Shown one piece after another: positions 33,505 through 43,203 of a DNA stretch of 64,000 bases. Under the pieces are notes generated by a model. That model did not search any database, had not been told where the DNA came from, and saw nothing but the letters and a program-made list of their open reading frames with translations. Within the stretch, counting starts at the first letter, position 1, and every line of letters begins with the position of its first letter. Origin of the DNA: Candidatus Saccharimonadales bacterium (lineage in GTDB: Bacteria > Patescibacteriota > Saccharimonadia > Saccharimonadales > Saccharimonadaceae); NCBI GenBank assembly GCA_035317825.1, contig DATHGB010000020.1, positions 32,651 to 96,650 on the forward strand, read 5' to 3'. Position numbers and translations under genes: made by a program.

Positions 33505-35340
33505 GTGAAACCTTCCTCTTTTGAACGTCCTCCAAATAACCCTTATAGTTTAGATGCCGAGCCGACGGAAGAGCCTTTAGATACCCCCAAGAAAAAAGAT
33601 GATAAAAAAGAGAAAGACAGTAAAGACAAACCTGATAAAAAACACGTTGACGAAGAGGAGCGAAAAAAAGAGAAAAAGCAAGAAGATGAGAAAAACAAAA
33701 AGGCTGCTCAAAAACCTGAAAAAGTAACGACGGAAGACGAAGAAGCGCTTGAGGAAAAGAAACAGAAACGACAATCACTAGTCGAACGCTCTTTCCGTTA
33801 CAAAAAACGTTATGAGGAAATGCCAATTCCTCATAATCCTTGGGTAATTGCGCGTTTGATGGTTGCCGAACATATCTTGGCAATTCATGAACAAATTGAG
33901 CAACCTCCTGTTGACGCTTCGCCCCTGGACGAGCTTCGGCTGCTTGCAACTCTTGACTATATGGGCAGTATTGCCGATGCCCTGGAAAGTCCCGAGGCCG
34001 ATTCACCATCCGAGATAAAAGAAACGTGCGAAACACTCATCCAGCTTGCTGAAGAGACGCTCCAGGAGGGCGACGAAAATATTGCCGACGTACTTATAGA
34101 TACCAATACCGATTCAGCGCAAATGTCTAATGAAGATATCCTGAAAGCACCCGAACAGAACCTTTCTGCTAATAACGCACTCCCGGTTTCGGGCGCGGCA
34201 CTTATAGCCGTCCTTATTCATGCCCGTCAGCAGACACACCAAGCCACCGTATTGTCCGGCCCTACTCCGTATGTCACTCCCTCATCACCCCATTCCTCAG
34301 GAGGCCGTGTTGATAGTAACAGCACCGCTGGTGGGCCAACAACGATGCACCCAGTACCCCGGGACGAACGACCGGCTGCCGCGTCTCCGCCTCATGTTTC
34401 TCGTAGAGATTCACCCCTTGTAGCGCCCGAGCGTCACTCGTCACCTTCAGAAACACCCCTAGATCCTATAATTCCACGCTCTAGAGCCGAGACTCATCCT
34501 ACGAGTTCAAGACGATCCACCGAACCTCTTGCCGCTTTCGCCGTTGCGACTACTCTTGTCGCTCCTCGCGCCGATAGACACCCTGTCGTCAAAAATGAAT
34601 ACACTCCGCACTCGACGCCTCGAGCTCACAGCAATCTATATGAGTCCCCGGCAACCAGCCATACGCCAACTCGTTCTGTTCATTCACCCGAAACCTCTCA
34701 TGCAAATACCAATCACCAGACTCATAATTCATTCGCGCCTACCTCTCAGGCAGCTCATTCAATACCGCATCCTGAAACAAGCAGTCAAGCTCACTCCCCC
34801 GACTTGCAACATACTAACGAGTCCGTTTCACATGCCTCTCACAAAATCGAACACCTCCCACTTGCTTCACTTCTCGCTATGGCAGAGACGGTATCCATTG
34901 GACACGGACAACGTCTTCGAAACGCCTATGAAAAAGGAGCAATCGACAAAGATGGACTGGTTAAAATCCTTAAGTCGCATTCTAAACACCACGACTTCAT
35001 ACAGGAGTACAAACAACAGGTCGTAAAGCGTCGTAATTTAATTCAATCCTCACCCGAATTTCTTAGTTCTTCCGTGCCCAAAAATGACGCTAGTACACGA
35101 ACGGCAGACAACACGGTATCCGAGTCACCTGTCACACCGTATGATTTTCAGCCTGATAAAAATACGGGAGACTTTGCCCCTACTTCTGATTTGCCTCAGA
35201 CTCAGAAACAACCCGCTTCTATTGATCCGTTTGATACTCCCGACGAAAAAATTGCCCATCCGGCGTGGCTTGTTCCAGTCCTGCTTGGCATCCTTATTAT
35301 AGTTGTTGGCACCCTGTTGGCGTTTCTTATCTTGCAATAA
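33505..35340 (+). CDS. Large tail-anchored low-complexity protein
   Basis: 611 residues, GTG start. Segments: a Lys/Glu/Asp-rich N-terminus (about 25-95); a helical region starting EEMPIPHNPWVIARLMVAEHILAIHEQI (about 109-136) and running to about 235; a Ser/Thr/Pro/His-rich stretch (about 240-440); a second helical region LPLASLLAMAETVSIGHG...GAIDKDGLVKIL (about 448-500); a linker; and a C-terminal membrane helix (about 589-609) with no residues after it. With no signal peptide it should be tail-anchored with its bulk in the cytosol, unless exported otherwise. TATAAT (33492-33497) ends 7 nt before GTG and there is no Shine-Dalgarno sequence. No family recognised. Confidence 0.85.
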   Translation: MKPSSFERPPNNPYSLDAEPTEEPLDTPKKKDDKKEKDSKDKPDKKHVDEEERKKEKKQEDEKNKKAAQKPEKVTTEDEEALEEKKQKRQSLVERSFRYKKRYEEMPIPHNPWVIARLMVAEHILAIHEQIEQPPVDASPLDELRLLATLDYMGSIADALESPEADSPSEIKETCETLIQLAEETLQEGDENIADVLIDTNTDSAQMSNEDILKAPEQNLSANNALPVSGAALIAVLIHARQQTHQATVLSGPTPYVTPSSPHSSGGRVDSNSTAGGPTTMHPVPRDERPAAASPPHVSRRDSPLVAPERHSSPSETPLDPIIPRSRAETHPTSSRRSTEPLAAFAVATTLVAPRADRHPVVKNEYTPHSTPRAHSNLYESPATSHTPTRSVHSPETSHANTNHQTHNSFAPTSQAAHSIPHPETSSQAHSPDLQHTNESVSHASHKIEHLPLASLLAMAETVSIGHGQRLRNAYEKGAIDKDGLVKILKSHSKHHDFIQEYKQQVVKRRNLIQSSPEFLSSSVPKNDASTRTADNTVSESPVTPYDFQPDKNTGDFAPTSDLPQTQKQPASIDPFDTPDEKIAHPAWLVPVLLGILIIVVGTLLAFLILQ

Positions 35341-35396
35341 ATACTTGCAAACGACAAATAGAGTTCTACAATAGGATAAGAATAAGCGAGGGAACT

Positions 35397-36290
35397 ATGG
35401 ACACTATTATTGAAACTAAAGGTCTGACAAAACGCTACGCTGACAAAGCCGCACTCGACAATCTAGATATTACCGTCCATAAAGGCGAAGTCCTAGGGTA
35501 TCTTGGCCCAAATGGCGCTGGTAAAACAACGACGATTCGCTTGCTTCTTGGGCTTATCAAGCCATCCGCAGGCCTGGCAACAATCGGTGGTCAGAGTGTG
35601 TGGCATAATCCGGCAGAGCTGCATAAAGATATCGCCTATGTACCTGGTGAAACAAGCTACTGGCCAAATATGACAGGTAAAGAGACTCTTCATTTCCTTG
35701 CTAATCTTCATGGCGTCATCGATCACGAATACCAGGAAGAACTCATTACAAAGTTCGATTTCGATCCAAATAAAAAAGTGCGCGCCTACTCAAAAGGAAA
35801 CCGTCAAAAGATTGCACTTATCGCCGCCCTAGCGACACGCGCAGAACTGCTAATTTTCGACGAACCGACCAGTGGCCTCGACCCGGTCATGGCAAAAGTA
35901 TTCCGCGATGAAGTGCGGACAGCCAAGGCAAACGGGCAAACGGTCTTTTTGTCATCGCACATGCTCGAAGAAGTCGAAGAACTATGCGACCGCGTGGCCG
36001 TCCTCCGTGATGGTAGGTTGGTCGAACTAGGAACACTCGAGGAGCTACGCCATCTTTCGGCTTTAACCGTTGAAGCAACATTCTCTAGTACTCCTCCAGA
36101 TGTGACAAAAATTAAAAATGTCACCAACGTGGAAGTCCATGATAAATATTTACGCTGTAACGTGCATGGGGCAATCGACGAGTTGTTGCAGGTTCTCGCA
36201 AAAGCAAAACCCGTTACCTTACTCAGTCGCAAACCTTCCCTAGAAGAACTTTTTTTAGCGCTATATGATGGTGAAGAGCATGGGAACTAA
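35397..36290 (+). CDS. ABC transporter ATPase of an ABC-2 exporter
   Basis: 297 residues from ATG 35397 with GAGGGA 6 nt upstream. Walker A GPNGAGKTTTIR (about 39-50), Q-loop region YVPGETSYWPNMTG, signature AYSKGNRQKIALIAALAT (about 131-148), Walker B LLIFDEPTSGLDPVM and SSHMLEE switch. The signature is SKGN instead of LSGGQ, a variant seen in DrrA/BcrA-type ATPases. The C-terminal 80 residues are the extension of those exporters. It overlaps the following permease gene, so the two form one complex. Confidence 0.94.
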   Translation: MDTIIETKGLTKRYADKAALDNLDITVHKGEVLGYLGPNGAGKTTTIRLLLGLIKPSAGLATIGGQSVWHNPAELHKDIAYVPGETSYWPNMTGKETLHFLANLHGVIDHEYQEELITKFDFDPNKKVRAYSKGNRQKIALIAALATRAELLIFDEPTSGLDPVMAKVFRDEVRTAKANGQTVFLSSHMLEEVEELCDRVAVLRDGRLVELGTLEELRHLSALTVEATFSSTPPDVTKIKNVTNVEVHDKYLRCNVHGAIDELLQVLAKAKPVTLLSRKPSLEELFLALYDGEEHGN

Positions 36291-37899
36291 CCTTTCGCCT
36301 ACTGCAGCCCTCCGTCGATTCGGCTTTTCTCGAACAATAAAGGGCGCGCTTATTTTAGGATTTATCATAGGTCTTTTCGTCACAGGACAAGGTCTTGGAT
36401 ACGCCGAGACATTTACGGACGAAAAGTCGCGCACCGACCTAGCCACCTCGCTTTCCGGAGCACCGGCTCTTGGAATTCTTTATGGAGAGCCTAAAGATAT
36501 TCTGTCTACGGCGGGCTACATGGTATATCGCACAACGCCTATTATGGGGCTCATTACTGCGATATGGGGGCTCATGACCGTTACGAAGCTGCTTCGAGGC
36601 CAAGAAGAAGATGGGCGCATGGAAGCAATTGTCACTGGTAGTACGACAAACCGTCAAGCATCGTGGCATATATTCATGGGGTTCATTGGATCAATAGTAC
36701 TCAGCTTCACTATTGCGGCACTCATCATTGTCGGTGTTGGTCGTATGCCGAATGTTGATGCGTCAGTCTATGCGTGCCTACTGATTACTGCCGCAATTTT
36801 TTTGCCTGGTCTTCTTTTTGCTGGAATTGGCGTTTTCGTCAGTCAATTTTCGGTTATGCGTCGCCGCGCCTTAATGTACGGTCTGATTCCACTGGCTATT
36901 CTGTTCGCGATGCGCGGTTTTGCAAATACCATAGAAGATTGGTACTGGCTGAAGCGGTTCACGCCATTTGGCTGGGCCGATAAAATTAGTCCTGTGAGCG
37001 ATACGCAGCTTGTATGGATACTGCCATTTCTTCTTGTAATTCCTATTGTTGCAATTGGTATATACTTAGTCGGAAAGCGTGATCTGGGCGCAAGCCTCAT
37101 CAAAGAATCCGAAACCGTGAAGTCGCATAATTTCTTACTCGGCTCTCCCCTGCAGATGGCCGTCCGACAACAAATAGGGATCTTCGCGATATGGGCAGTA
37201 TCTGGCTTATTCGTTAGCTCACTTATCGCAGCGATTGCTAATATTGCCGCGAATGCTGTTGTTGACGCCCCCGAGATTAAGGATGTAATTGGAAAACTTG
37301 GTGGTTCCGTTGATGATATGGCACTCGCCTTTTTAGGTACGGGGATAATCCTTGTCGTTCTTTTACTCCTTCTTATGGTAACTGTTGGCATTACCGCAAT
37401 TCGAAAAGACGAAGCAAAACAATACCTTGATAATCTTCTCGTGCAGCCAGTGATGCGAAGTAAATGGCTCGCGAGTAGAATAGGCGTCCTGGCTATCGCC
37501 TCAGTAGTCATTGCGCTCATCACCGAGTTAGCAACCTTTTTAATTGCCAACTCTTTAGGTATTCATGTTGATGCTGCTGATTTATTCCTGGTAAGCATCG
37601 CGCTGACCGGAACAGTCATCTTTACCCTGGGGCTAGGAACTCTCATGTACGGATTCTTGCCAAGATTTGCCGCTACTACGATGTATACCGTCATAGCTTG
37701 GTCATTTTTAGTGGATGTCATCCAGTCGATCGTGAAGCTAGATGATATCGTGCTTAAAAGTTCTCTTTTCCATTATATTTCCCCTTCGCTCACCGAAACA
37801 CCTGACTGGGCGACATTCGCGTGGCTCGTAAGCTTGGGTATAGTCATGGCAATCGTAGGAATATTTGCTTTTACCCGTCGAGATATTATCGCAGAGTAA
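36265..37899 (+). CDS. ABC-2 permease, large two-half type
   Basis: Up to 544 residues, about 12 membrane helices in two repeats. Each half carries the ABC-2 coupling motif: LLRGQEEDGRMEAIVTGSTTNRQAS (about 108-132) and IRKDEAKQYLDNLLVQPVMRSKWLASR (about 380-406). This is the tetronasin/polyketide-exporter-type permease organisation common in Actinobacteria. The start may instead be ATG 36280 (MGTNLSP), which leaves an 11-nt overlap with the ATPase gene. Substrate unknown; antibiotic or lipid efflux is a guess. Confidence 0.9.
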   Translation: MMVKSMGTNLSPTAALRRFGFSRTIKGALILGFIIGLFVTGQGLGYAETFTDEKSRTDLATSLSGAPALGILYGEPKDILSTAGYMVYRTTPIMGLITAIWGLMTVTKLLRGQEEDGRMEAIVTGSTTNRQASWHIFMGFIGSIVLSFTIAALIIVGVGRMPNVDASVYACLLITAAIFLPGLLFAGIGVFVSQFSVMRRRALMYGLIPLAILFAMRGFANTIEDWYWLKRFTPFGWADKISPVSDTQLVWILPFLLVIPIVAIGIYLVGKRDLGASLIKESETVKSHNFLLGSPLQMAVRQQIGIFAIWAVSGLFVSSLIAAIANIAANAVVDAPEIKDVIGKLGGSVDDMALAFLGTGIILVVLLLLLMVTVGITAIRKDEAKQYLDNLLVQPVMRSKWLASRIGVLAIASVVIALITELATFLIANSLGIHVDAADLFLVSIALTGTVIFTLGLGTLMYGFLPRFAATTMYTVIAWSFLVDVIQSIVKLDDIVLKSSLFHYISPSLTETPDWATFAWLVSLGIVMAIVGIFAFTRRDIIAE

Positions 37900-37902
37900 A
37901 AA

Positions 37903-38568
37903 TTAGTTCTTGATTTCGACACCTGCCATAATGACATCGCCTGTCACATACAAAACAGGTGCTCCTTTTGAAGTTTCGGGGTTGGTTTTGTTCTCGATGC
38001 CTCCAAGTATACACGAAGCTTTTGTTTTAACGACGATATCTGACGGCACGATGAGTTCGACTCCGCCCCAGAATGCAAACACGTTCAATGTTGCCTGTTC
38101 TTTGATTTTAACCCCTCGAAGATCAATTTTAATACCGCCCATAATTGCCGTCGCTTGACCACCTAAGTAATTTTCAGAGTTATTCCTGTGATCAATTCCA
38201 CCCAGGATAGCCGAGACATCATCACTTTTTTCTTTACTTACACGCTTCGCCGAGCCCGCCCGGTTAAAGATAATGGAAAGTCCAATGATTACAATGACCG
38301 CTGGCCAAAATAACTGAAATATATTAACCGTTACGATATCAAGTTCACGCAGCTGTAATGCGACGCCAACACCACTTATTAGTAGCGCCCATAAATAATT
38401 CTTAGTGTCATTAATAAACATTAAAATGCCCACGCCTATAATAATTGCCGGCCATCCATTTCTAGCAATTTCATCAAAGCCCGCTACGTCCAAATTAGCA
38501 AGTAAAAGAACGACTCCTATTACAATAATTCCAAGCCCTGCGGTAAAACGTGTAATTTGTGATTTCAT
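37903..38568 (-). CDS. LiaF-like membrane protein (DUF5668 plus LiaF C-terminal domain)
   Basis: 221 residues. An N-terminal four-helix part (about 8-105, GLGIIVIGVVLLLANLDVAG and WPAIIIGVGILMF typical of DUF5668) is followed by the LiaF-type beta-rich domain: ILGGID, ATAIMGGIKIDLRGVKI, LNVFAFWGGVELIVPSDI, ILGGIENKT and GDVIMAGVEIKN. Relatives inhibit the LiaS kinase or act in envelope-stress responses; no kinase gene is next to it here. It is convergent with the ABC-2 permease gene with 3 nt between them. Confidence 0.85.
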   Translation of the reverse strand: MKSQITRFTAGLGIIVIGVVLLLANLDVAGFDEIARNGWPAIIIGVGILMFINDTKNYLWALLISGVGVALQLRELDIVTVNIFQLFWPAVIVIIGLSIIFNRAGSAKRVSKEKSDDVSAILGGIDHRNNSENYLGGQATAIMGGIKIDLRGVKIKEQATLNVFAFWGGVELIVPSDIVVKTKASCILGGIENKTNPETSKGAPVLYVTGDVIMAGVEIKN

Positions 38569-38604
38569 GTCTTTATATTACTATAAATAGAATACTTACG
38601 GGAA

Positions 38605-39513
38605 TCAAGCCGAAGCTGTCGCGCCAAGTTTTGCGTTTTGACGGCACTGTTCGGTATGAAAAAGAAGATCAGGGTTTTGCTTGCAGTTCTCACAGATAAG
38701 CACTAGGTCATTACAGTTTGCCCATGCGCAGTTTTCATAATTACTCGTCGAACCTTCACAGTGACTACAGACACCAATCGTCTTTGCGTGATCGCTAAAT
38801 TCAACTTTCATACGATCGTCGAATACTCGTAAACTACCTTCCCATAGCCCATCATCCGCATAAGCTTCGCCATATTTCACAATACCACCGTCGATTTGAT
38901 AGACTTCTTCAAAACCTCGGTTTTTCATCAGGCTGGAAAGAATTTCGCAGCGAATACCCCCCGTACAATACGTGACAATTGGTTTATCCTTAAGGTCGTC
39001 ATACTTTCCACTTTCAAGTTCACGAATAAAATCGCGTGATGTGCGGGTATCAGGTACGACTGCATTTTTAAATTTGCCGATCGCTGCTTCGTGAGCGTTC
39101 CGTCCGTCAAAAAAGACGACATCATCACCACGTTCTTCAACAAGCCTGTTTACTTCTTTGGGCTTTAAATGCTTGCCGCCGCCGACAACGCCATGTTCAT
39201 CGACTTTTAGTTCATCTGCCGCATCGAATGCGACGATCTCGTCGCGCACTTTTACGCTCATACGAGGAAAATCTTCACGACCACCTTCACTCCATTTAAA
39301 GGTTGTCCCTTTAAAACCGGGAAATTCTTTGGTCGCTTTGATGTACGCCTTAAGATCATCAATGTCGCCACCAACCGTACCATTAAGCCCATGTTTAGAA
39401 ATGAGAATGCGTCCCTTAAGGTTTAAGCTACCTGCCAAAGTCTTTTGCCACAACTTTAAAGTAACCGGATCGGCAATTGGCGTAAATTTATAATAGAGCA
39501 AAATCTTTTGCAT
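38605..39513 (-). CDS. trhO: tRNA uridine(34) hydroxylase TrhO (rhodanese domain)
   Basis: 302 residues. An N-terminal acylphosphatase-like domain ([28 protein letters not shown]) is followed by a rhodanese domain with the active loop YCTGGIRCE (Cys at about residue 178-180) and a C-terminal segment with four CxxC-type cysteines ([16 protein letters not shown]...ICENC). The enzyme makes 5-hydroxyuridine at tRNA position 34 with oxygen. TATAAT (39522-39527) ends 8 nt before the ATG, without a Shine-Dalgarno sequence. Confidence 0.94.
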   Translation of the reverse strand: MQKILLYYKFTPIADPVTLKLWQKTLAGSLNLKGRILISKHGLNGTVGGDIDDLKAYIKATKEFPGFKGTTFKWSEGGREDFPRMSVKVRDEIVAFDAADELKVDEHGVVGGGKHLKPKEVNRLVEERGDDVVFFDGRNAHEAAIGKFKNAVVPDTRTSRDFIRELESGKYDDLKDKPIVTYCTGGIRCEILSSLMKNRGFEEVYQIDGGIVKYGEAYADDGLWEGSLRVFDDRMKVEFSDHAKTIGVCSHCEGSTSNYENCAWANCNDLVLICENCKQNPDLLFHTEQCRQNAKLGATASA

Positions 39514-39521
39514 ATAGAGAT

Positions 39522-39536
39522 ATTATACTATATAAT
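39522..39536. promoter_or_regulatory. Back-to-back -10 boxes of trhO and the ABC exporter pair
   Basis: ATTATA (39522-39527, TATAAT on the minus strand, trhO) and TATAAT (39531-39536, plus strand) are separated by 3 bp. Polymerases on the two promoters would exclude each other. The plus-strand transcript would have a leader of about 100 nt with an AAAGGA site. Confidence 0.65.
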
Positions 39537-39644
39537 TGTCGTTACTATGATTACTCGTCTGTAATCCTCTACTCGCGTACGATCGGACGACCGGTCCAAT
39601 AGCGAAAACCAACAACATCATCAAATTTGCAGAAAGGATCTCCC

Positions 39645-41396
39645 TTGCAAAGCTCTATTATTCGTTTGTTCTGGAAAAGTGCCTGGCATTATCCTATTAG
39701 AACAGCTATTGCCCTTGTTAACCCTATTATTACCGTAACGATAGGGGCGTTTATTGGACCATATCTTATATCAATCCTTCTTGAGAAATTGCAAACAGGT
39801 ACGTTGACCCTTGAGGCTAGCTTACCTTTTATAGTCCTCTATGCCCTGACGCAAATTTACGGTGAAGTTATCGGCTGGCGCATTACGCTTTTAGCCGCTT
39901 GGACCATGGAAATAAATACTCACCGTGACCTTTACGCCCGAATCTTTCGTCACCTTGCCGAACAAAGCCTTGCGTTTCATGCGAATCGGTTCGGCGGTTC
40001 GTTAGTAAGCCAAACATCCAAATTCACAGGGGCATTTGAAAAGTTCTGGGACACCCTTATATTTCAAATGATGCCGGTCATTACCAGCATTGTTGCAGCC
40101 ATTATCATCCTTGGCTTCTTTTTCTGGCAATATGCGGTCTTCCTCGGAGTCATGTCGATCATTTTTGCTATATTCGTGTTTTATACTTCACGCTCCATGG
40201 CCGCTCTAAATACGCGTGAAGCGCAGGCTAGTACGGCAATGACCGGACGTATAGCAGATATAATCACCAATGTAATGGCCGTCAAATCACACGGGCACGA
40301 AGATCGAGAAGGCAACAACGCATACGACCTTGCGTCAAAATGGCGCGAACGGTCCCGCGATACGTTGATGGGCTTCTTAAAGGCCAGTACCGGATACTCG
40401 ACAATGATCGTGATCATTAATACAGTTGCTCTTGTGGCAGCAATTTGGGCAAGCGAGAACCATCTTGTCTCTATCGCCACAGTCTATCTAGCAATTACGT
40501 ATACCTTTACGGTTGCCCGTCAATTATGGGAAATGAATAGTATTATGCGTAACTATAATCGCATAATGGGCGACGCCCACGACATGGCAGAGATCTTAAC
40601 GATTAAACCTTCAGTAGCCGATAATGGCGGTGAAATTCTAGCAGCTAAAAAAGGTCAGATTGATTTTAAGAACGTAACATTTACCCATGATGAGGGCGAG
40701 GGTAATACTCTTTTCAATGACTTCTCGCTTACAATTCGTGCAGGTGAAAAAATTGGCCTTGTTGGTCATAGCGGTTCCGGAAAAACGACGCTGACAAGAC
40801 TTCTCCTCCGATTCTCTGATCTAGATAAAGGCATGATCACTATTGACGGGCAAGAGATTTCAAAAGTTACCCAAGCAAGTCTACGTAAAAATATCGCCTA
40901 CGTTCCTCAAGAACCACTCCTTTTTCATCGTTCACTCCGTGAAAACATTGCGTATGGCAAACCAGATGCAACCGATGATGAAATTCGTAGCGCAGCCAAA
41001 AAAGCGCATGCTACTGAATTCATCGATAAGCTGCCTCAAGGTTTAGACACGATGGTCGGCGAACGCGGCGTTAAGCTATCAGGCGGACAACGACAACGCA
41101 TCGCGATCGCCCGTGCTTTGCTTAAAGACGCTCAAATTCTCGTCCTCGACGAAGCAACCTCCGCATTAGACAGTGAGAGCGAAAAGCTTATCCAGGCAAG
41201 CCTTAGTGAGCTCATGAAAAACCGTACGGCTATCGTCATCGCTCACCGCCTTTCAACAATTCAAAAGATGGATCGAATCGTTGTTCTTGAAAACGGGGTT
41301 ATCGTAGAAGACGGATCGCATGGTGAACTATTAAAACGAAAAGGTATCTACGCGCAATTGTGGGCGCATCAATCAGGAGGGTTCATCGATGAATAA
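39645..41396 (+). CDS. ABC exporter half-transporter 1
   Basis: About 583 residues, TTG start at 39645 chosen because GAAAGGA lies 6 nt upstream; an in-frame TTG at 39627 has no such site. Membrane domain about 15-330, then Walker A GHSGSGKTTLTRLL (about 373-386), Q-loop YVPQEPLLFHRS, signature KLSGGQRQRIAIARALL (about 478-494), Walker B ILVLDEATSALDSES and H-loop AHRLSTI. All catalytic residues are present. It overlaps the second half-transporter gene by 8 nt, and the two are probably a heterodimer. Substrate unknown (lipid, peptide or drug). Confidence 0.93.
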   Translation: MQSSIIRLFWKSAWHYPIRTAIALVNPIITVTIGAFIGPYLISILLEKLQTGTLTLEASLPFIVLYALTQIYGEVIGWRITLLAAWTMEINTHRDLYARIFRHLAEQSLAFHANRFGGSLVSQTSKFTGAFEKFWDTLIFQMMPVITSIVAAIIILGFFFWQYAVFLGVMSIIFAIFVFYTSRSMAALNTREAQASTAMTGRIADIITNVMAVKSHGHEDREGNNAYDLASKWRERSRDTLMGFLKASTGYSTMIVIINTVALVAAIWASENHLVSIATVYLAITYTFTVARQLWEMNSIMRNYNRIMGDAHDMAEILTIKPSVADNGGEILAAKKGQIDFKNVTFTHDEGEGNTLFNDFSLTIRAGEKIGLVGHSGSGKTTLTRLLLRFSDLDKGMITIDGQEISKVTQASLRKNIAYVPQEPLLFHRSLRENIAYGKPDATDDEIRSAAKKAHATEFIDKLPQGLDTMVGERGVKLSGGQRQRIAIARALLKDAQILVLDEATSALDSESEKLIQASLSELMKNRTAIVIAHRLSTIQKMDRIVVLENGVIVEDGSHGELLKRKGIYAQLWAHQSGGFIDE

Positions 41397-43155
41397 AAAA
41401 TCCAAGAGTAACTTTGAACAACAAACTATTCGTATATTTTGGAATATAATTTTAAAGAATAAAAAACTATTTCTGCTTTCTCTTATCTACTTCGTTGGTG
41501 TCATTGGCGTCGGTGTTATGGTTCCTTTCTTAGTTAGCTCAACACTTGCAAACTTAGCGACTGGTCACACTGATGTCACGCAAAACCTATTGTGGCTTGG
41601 TGGCGTGGCCCTCGTTGGTGTGCTAGGAAACCTAATTGGCTTTACGAGCCTAATCCGGCTGCAGGCCAAATGCTCTTACGATGTCCTTGAACTGGCGATG
41701 ACAACACTACTAAAACGAAGTACCGGTTTTCATGCAAATAATATTGGCGGGAAGTTAGTTAATAATGCCCTGGAATACCCTCAAGCGTTTAACCGCCTGC
41801 TCGACAGTATCTATATCAGTATTATTCCCTTTTTCCTTGTTATGGTGGTTGGAATTTCAATCGTTCTTAGTCACTCAATCGAAATGGGTCTTGCCCTTAT
41901 TGCTATTGTCGTCATTACTGTTGGAATGATTATTATTGAAAGTATGCGCCGCTCCGGTCTTCGCGTTGATCGTAAAAAAGCTCAAAACAAAGTAATCGCT
42001 CATTTATCCGATACGGTCATCAACATTAATGCTGCCAAAACGTTTGCTAGGGAACGAGATGAATTAAATACACACCGATCTCTTAGCACTAATTTGCTTA
42101 ATCTACGGCTAAAAGATTGGTCATCAACAGCACGTTCGGGTTCTTTACGCATGGGCATATTACTCGGTATGCAAGTTATTTTTATTGCCTATGTTGCGCA
42201 CCTTATTCGTCAAGATCCTTCAATTCTTGCTATTGGCATATTCTCATTTACCTACACGATATCTTTAACTAGTAAATTGTTCGAGGTTGGCACCATGATT
42301 CGCAACATTGAAGAGTCGTTCCTTCAGTCCGCATCTATGACCGAAATACTTCTACAAGATAGTGAGATCATTGATGCGAAAGATGCGAAATCTTTAGATG
42401 TAAAAGAAGCCGTAATCGACCTGAAAGACGTGACTTTTGCCTACCAGGATTCATCACAGCATGAAGAGGTATTTAGTAACTTAAACCTCCGTATTCCCGC
42501 TGGCCAACGTATTGGACTGGTTGGGCCAAGTGGCGGTGGAAAGTCGACATTAACACGGCTCTTGCTACGTTTTGATGACATTAACGAAGGAACAGTTGCA
42601 ATTGATGGACAGAATATTCATGATGTGACACAGGCTAGTCTTCGCCAATCTATTTCATATGTGCCCCAAGAACCACTGTTATTTCATCGTACAATTATTG
42701 AAAATATTGCCTACGGAAAACCTGATGCAACCGAAAAAGAAGTTCGCGCAGCAGCCAAACTAGCTTATGCAGATGAATTTATTCAAAAGCTACCACAAAA
42801 ATACGAGACCATTGTCGGCGAACGCGGCGTCAAACTATCTGGTGGACAAAGACAGCGCGTCGCTATCGCTAGGGCAATCCTAAAAGACGCTCCTATTTTA
42901 ATCCTAGATGAGGCAACGTCAGCACTCGATAGCGAAAGTGAAGTATATATTCAAAAAGCCCTTGCTGAGCTTATGAAAGGGCGAACAACACTTGTCATCG
43001 CCCACCGTCTTTCGACAATTCAAAAACTTGATCGTATCATCGTACTAAACGATGGCATCATTGAAGAAGATGGATCACACACAAAACTTATAGAAAATAA
43101 AAAACTATATGCCAAGCTGTGGGCGCATCAATCCGGCGGCTTCATAGAGGAATAA
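41389..43155 (+). CDS. ABC exporter half-transporter 2
   Basis: 588 residues. Same organisation as half-transporter 1, with membrane domain about 20-330, Walker A GPSGGGKSTLTRLL (about 379-392), Q-loop YVPQEPLLFHRT, signature KLSGGQRQRVAIARAIL, Walker B ILILDEATSALDSES and H-loop AHRLSTI. The nucleotide-binding domains of the two proteins are strikingly alike (they also share KPDATxxE and the C-terminal AKLWAHQSGGFIEE), indicating a local duplication. No degenerate site is seen, unlike many heterodimeric exporters. A perfect terminator follows. Confidence 0.93.
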   Translation: MNKKSKSNFEQQTIRIFWNIILKNKKLFLLSLIYFVGVIGVGVMVPFLVSSTLANLATGHTDVTQNLLWLGGVALVGVLGNLIGFTSLIRLQAKCSYDVLELAMTTLLKRSTGFHANNIGGKLVNNALEYPQAFNRLLDSIYISIIPFFLVMVVGISIVLSHSIEMGLALIAIVVITVGMIIIESMRRSGLRVDRKKAQNKVIAHLSDTVININAAKTFARERDELNTHRSLSTNLLNLRLKDWSSTARSGSLRMGILLGMQVIFIAYVAHLIRQDPSILAIGIFSFTYTISLTSKLFEVGTMIRNIEESFLQSASMTEILLQDSEIIDAKDAKSLDVKEAVIDLKDVTFAYQDSSQHEEVFSNLNLRIPAGQRIGLVGPSGGGKSTLTRLLLRFDDINEGTVAIDGQNIHDVTQASLRQSISYVPQEPLLFHRTIIENIAYGKPDATEKEVRAAAKLAYADEFIQKLPQKYETIVGERGVKLSGGQRQRVAIARAILKDAPILILDEATSALDSESEVYIQKALAELMKGRTTLVIAHRLSTIQKLDRIIVLNDGIIEEDGSHTKLIENKKLYAKLWAHQSGGFIEE

Positions 43156-43187
43156 ATAAAATCCGCTACTTCTAGCGGATTTTATTT
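43154..43187. terminator. Terminator of the ABC exporter pair
   Basis: AAATAAAATCCGCTA (43154-43168) pairs perfectly with 43173-43187, loop CTTC. It starts inside the stop codon and lies between convergent genes. Confidence 0.92.
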
Positions 43188-43203
43188 AGATTAGACTAGC
43201 TAT

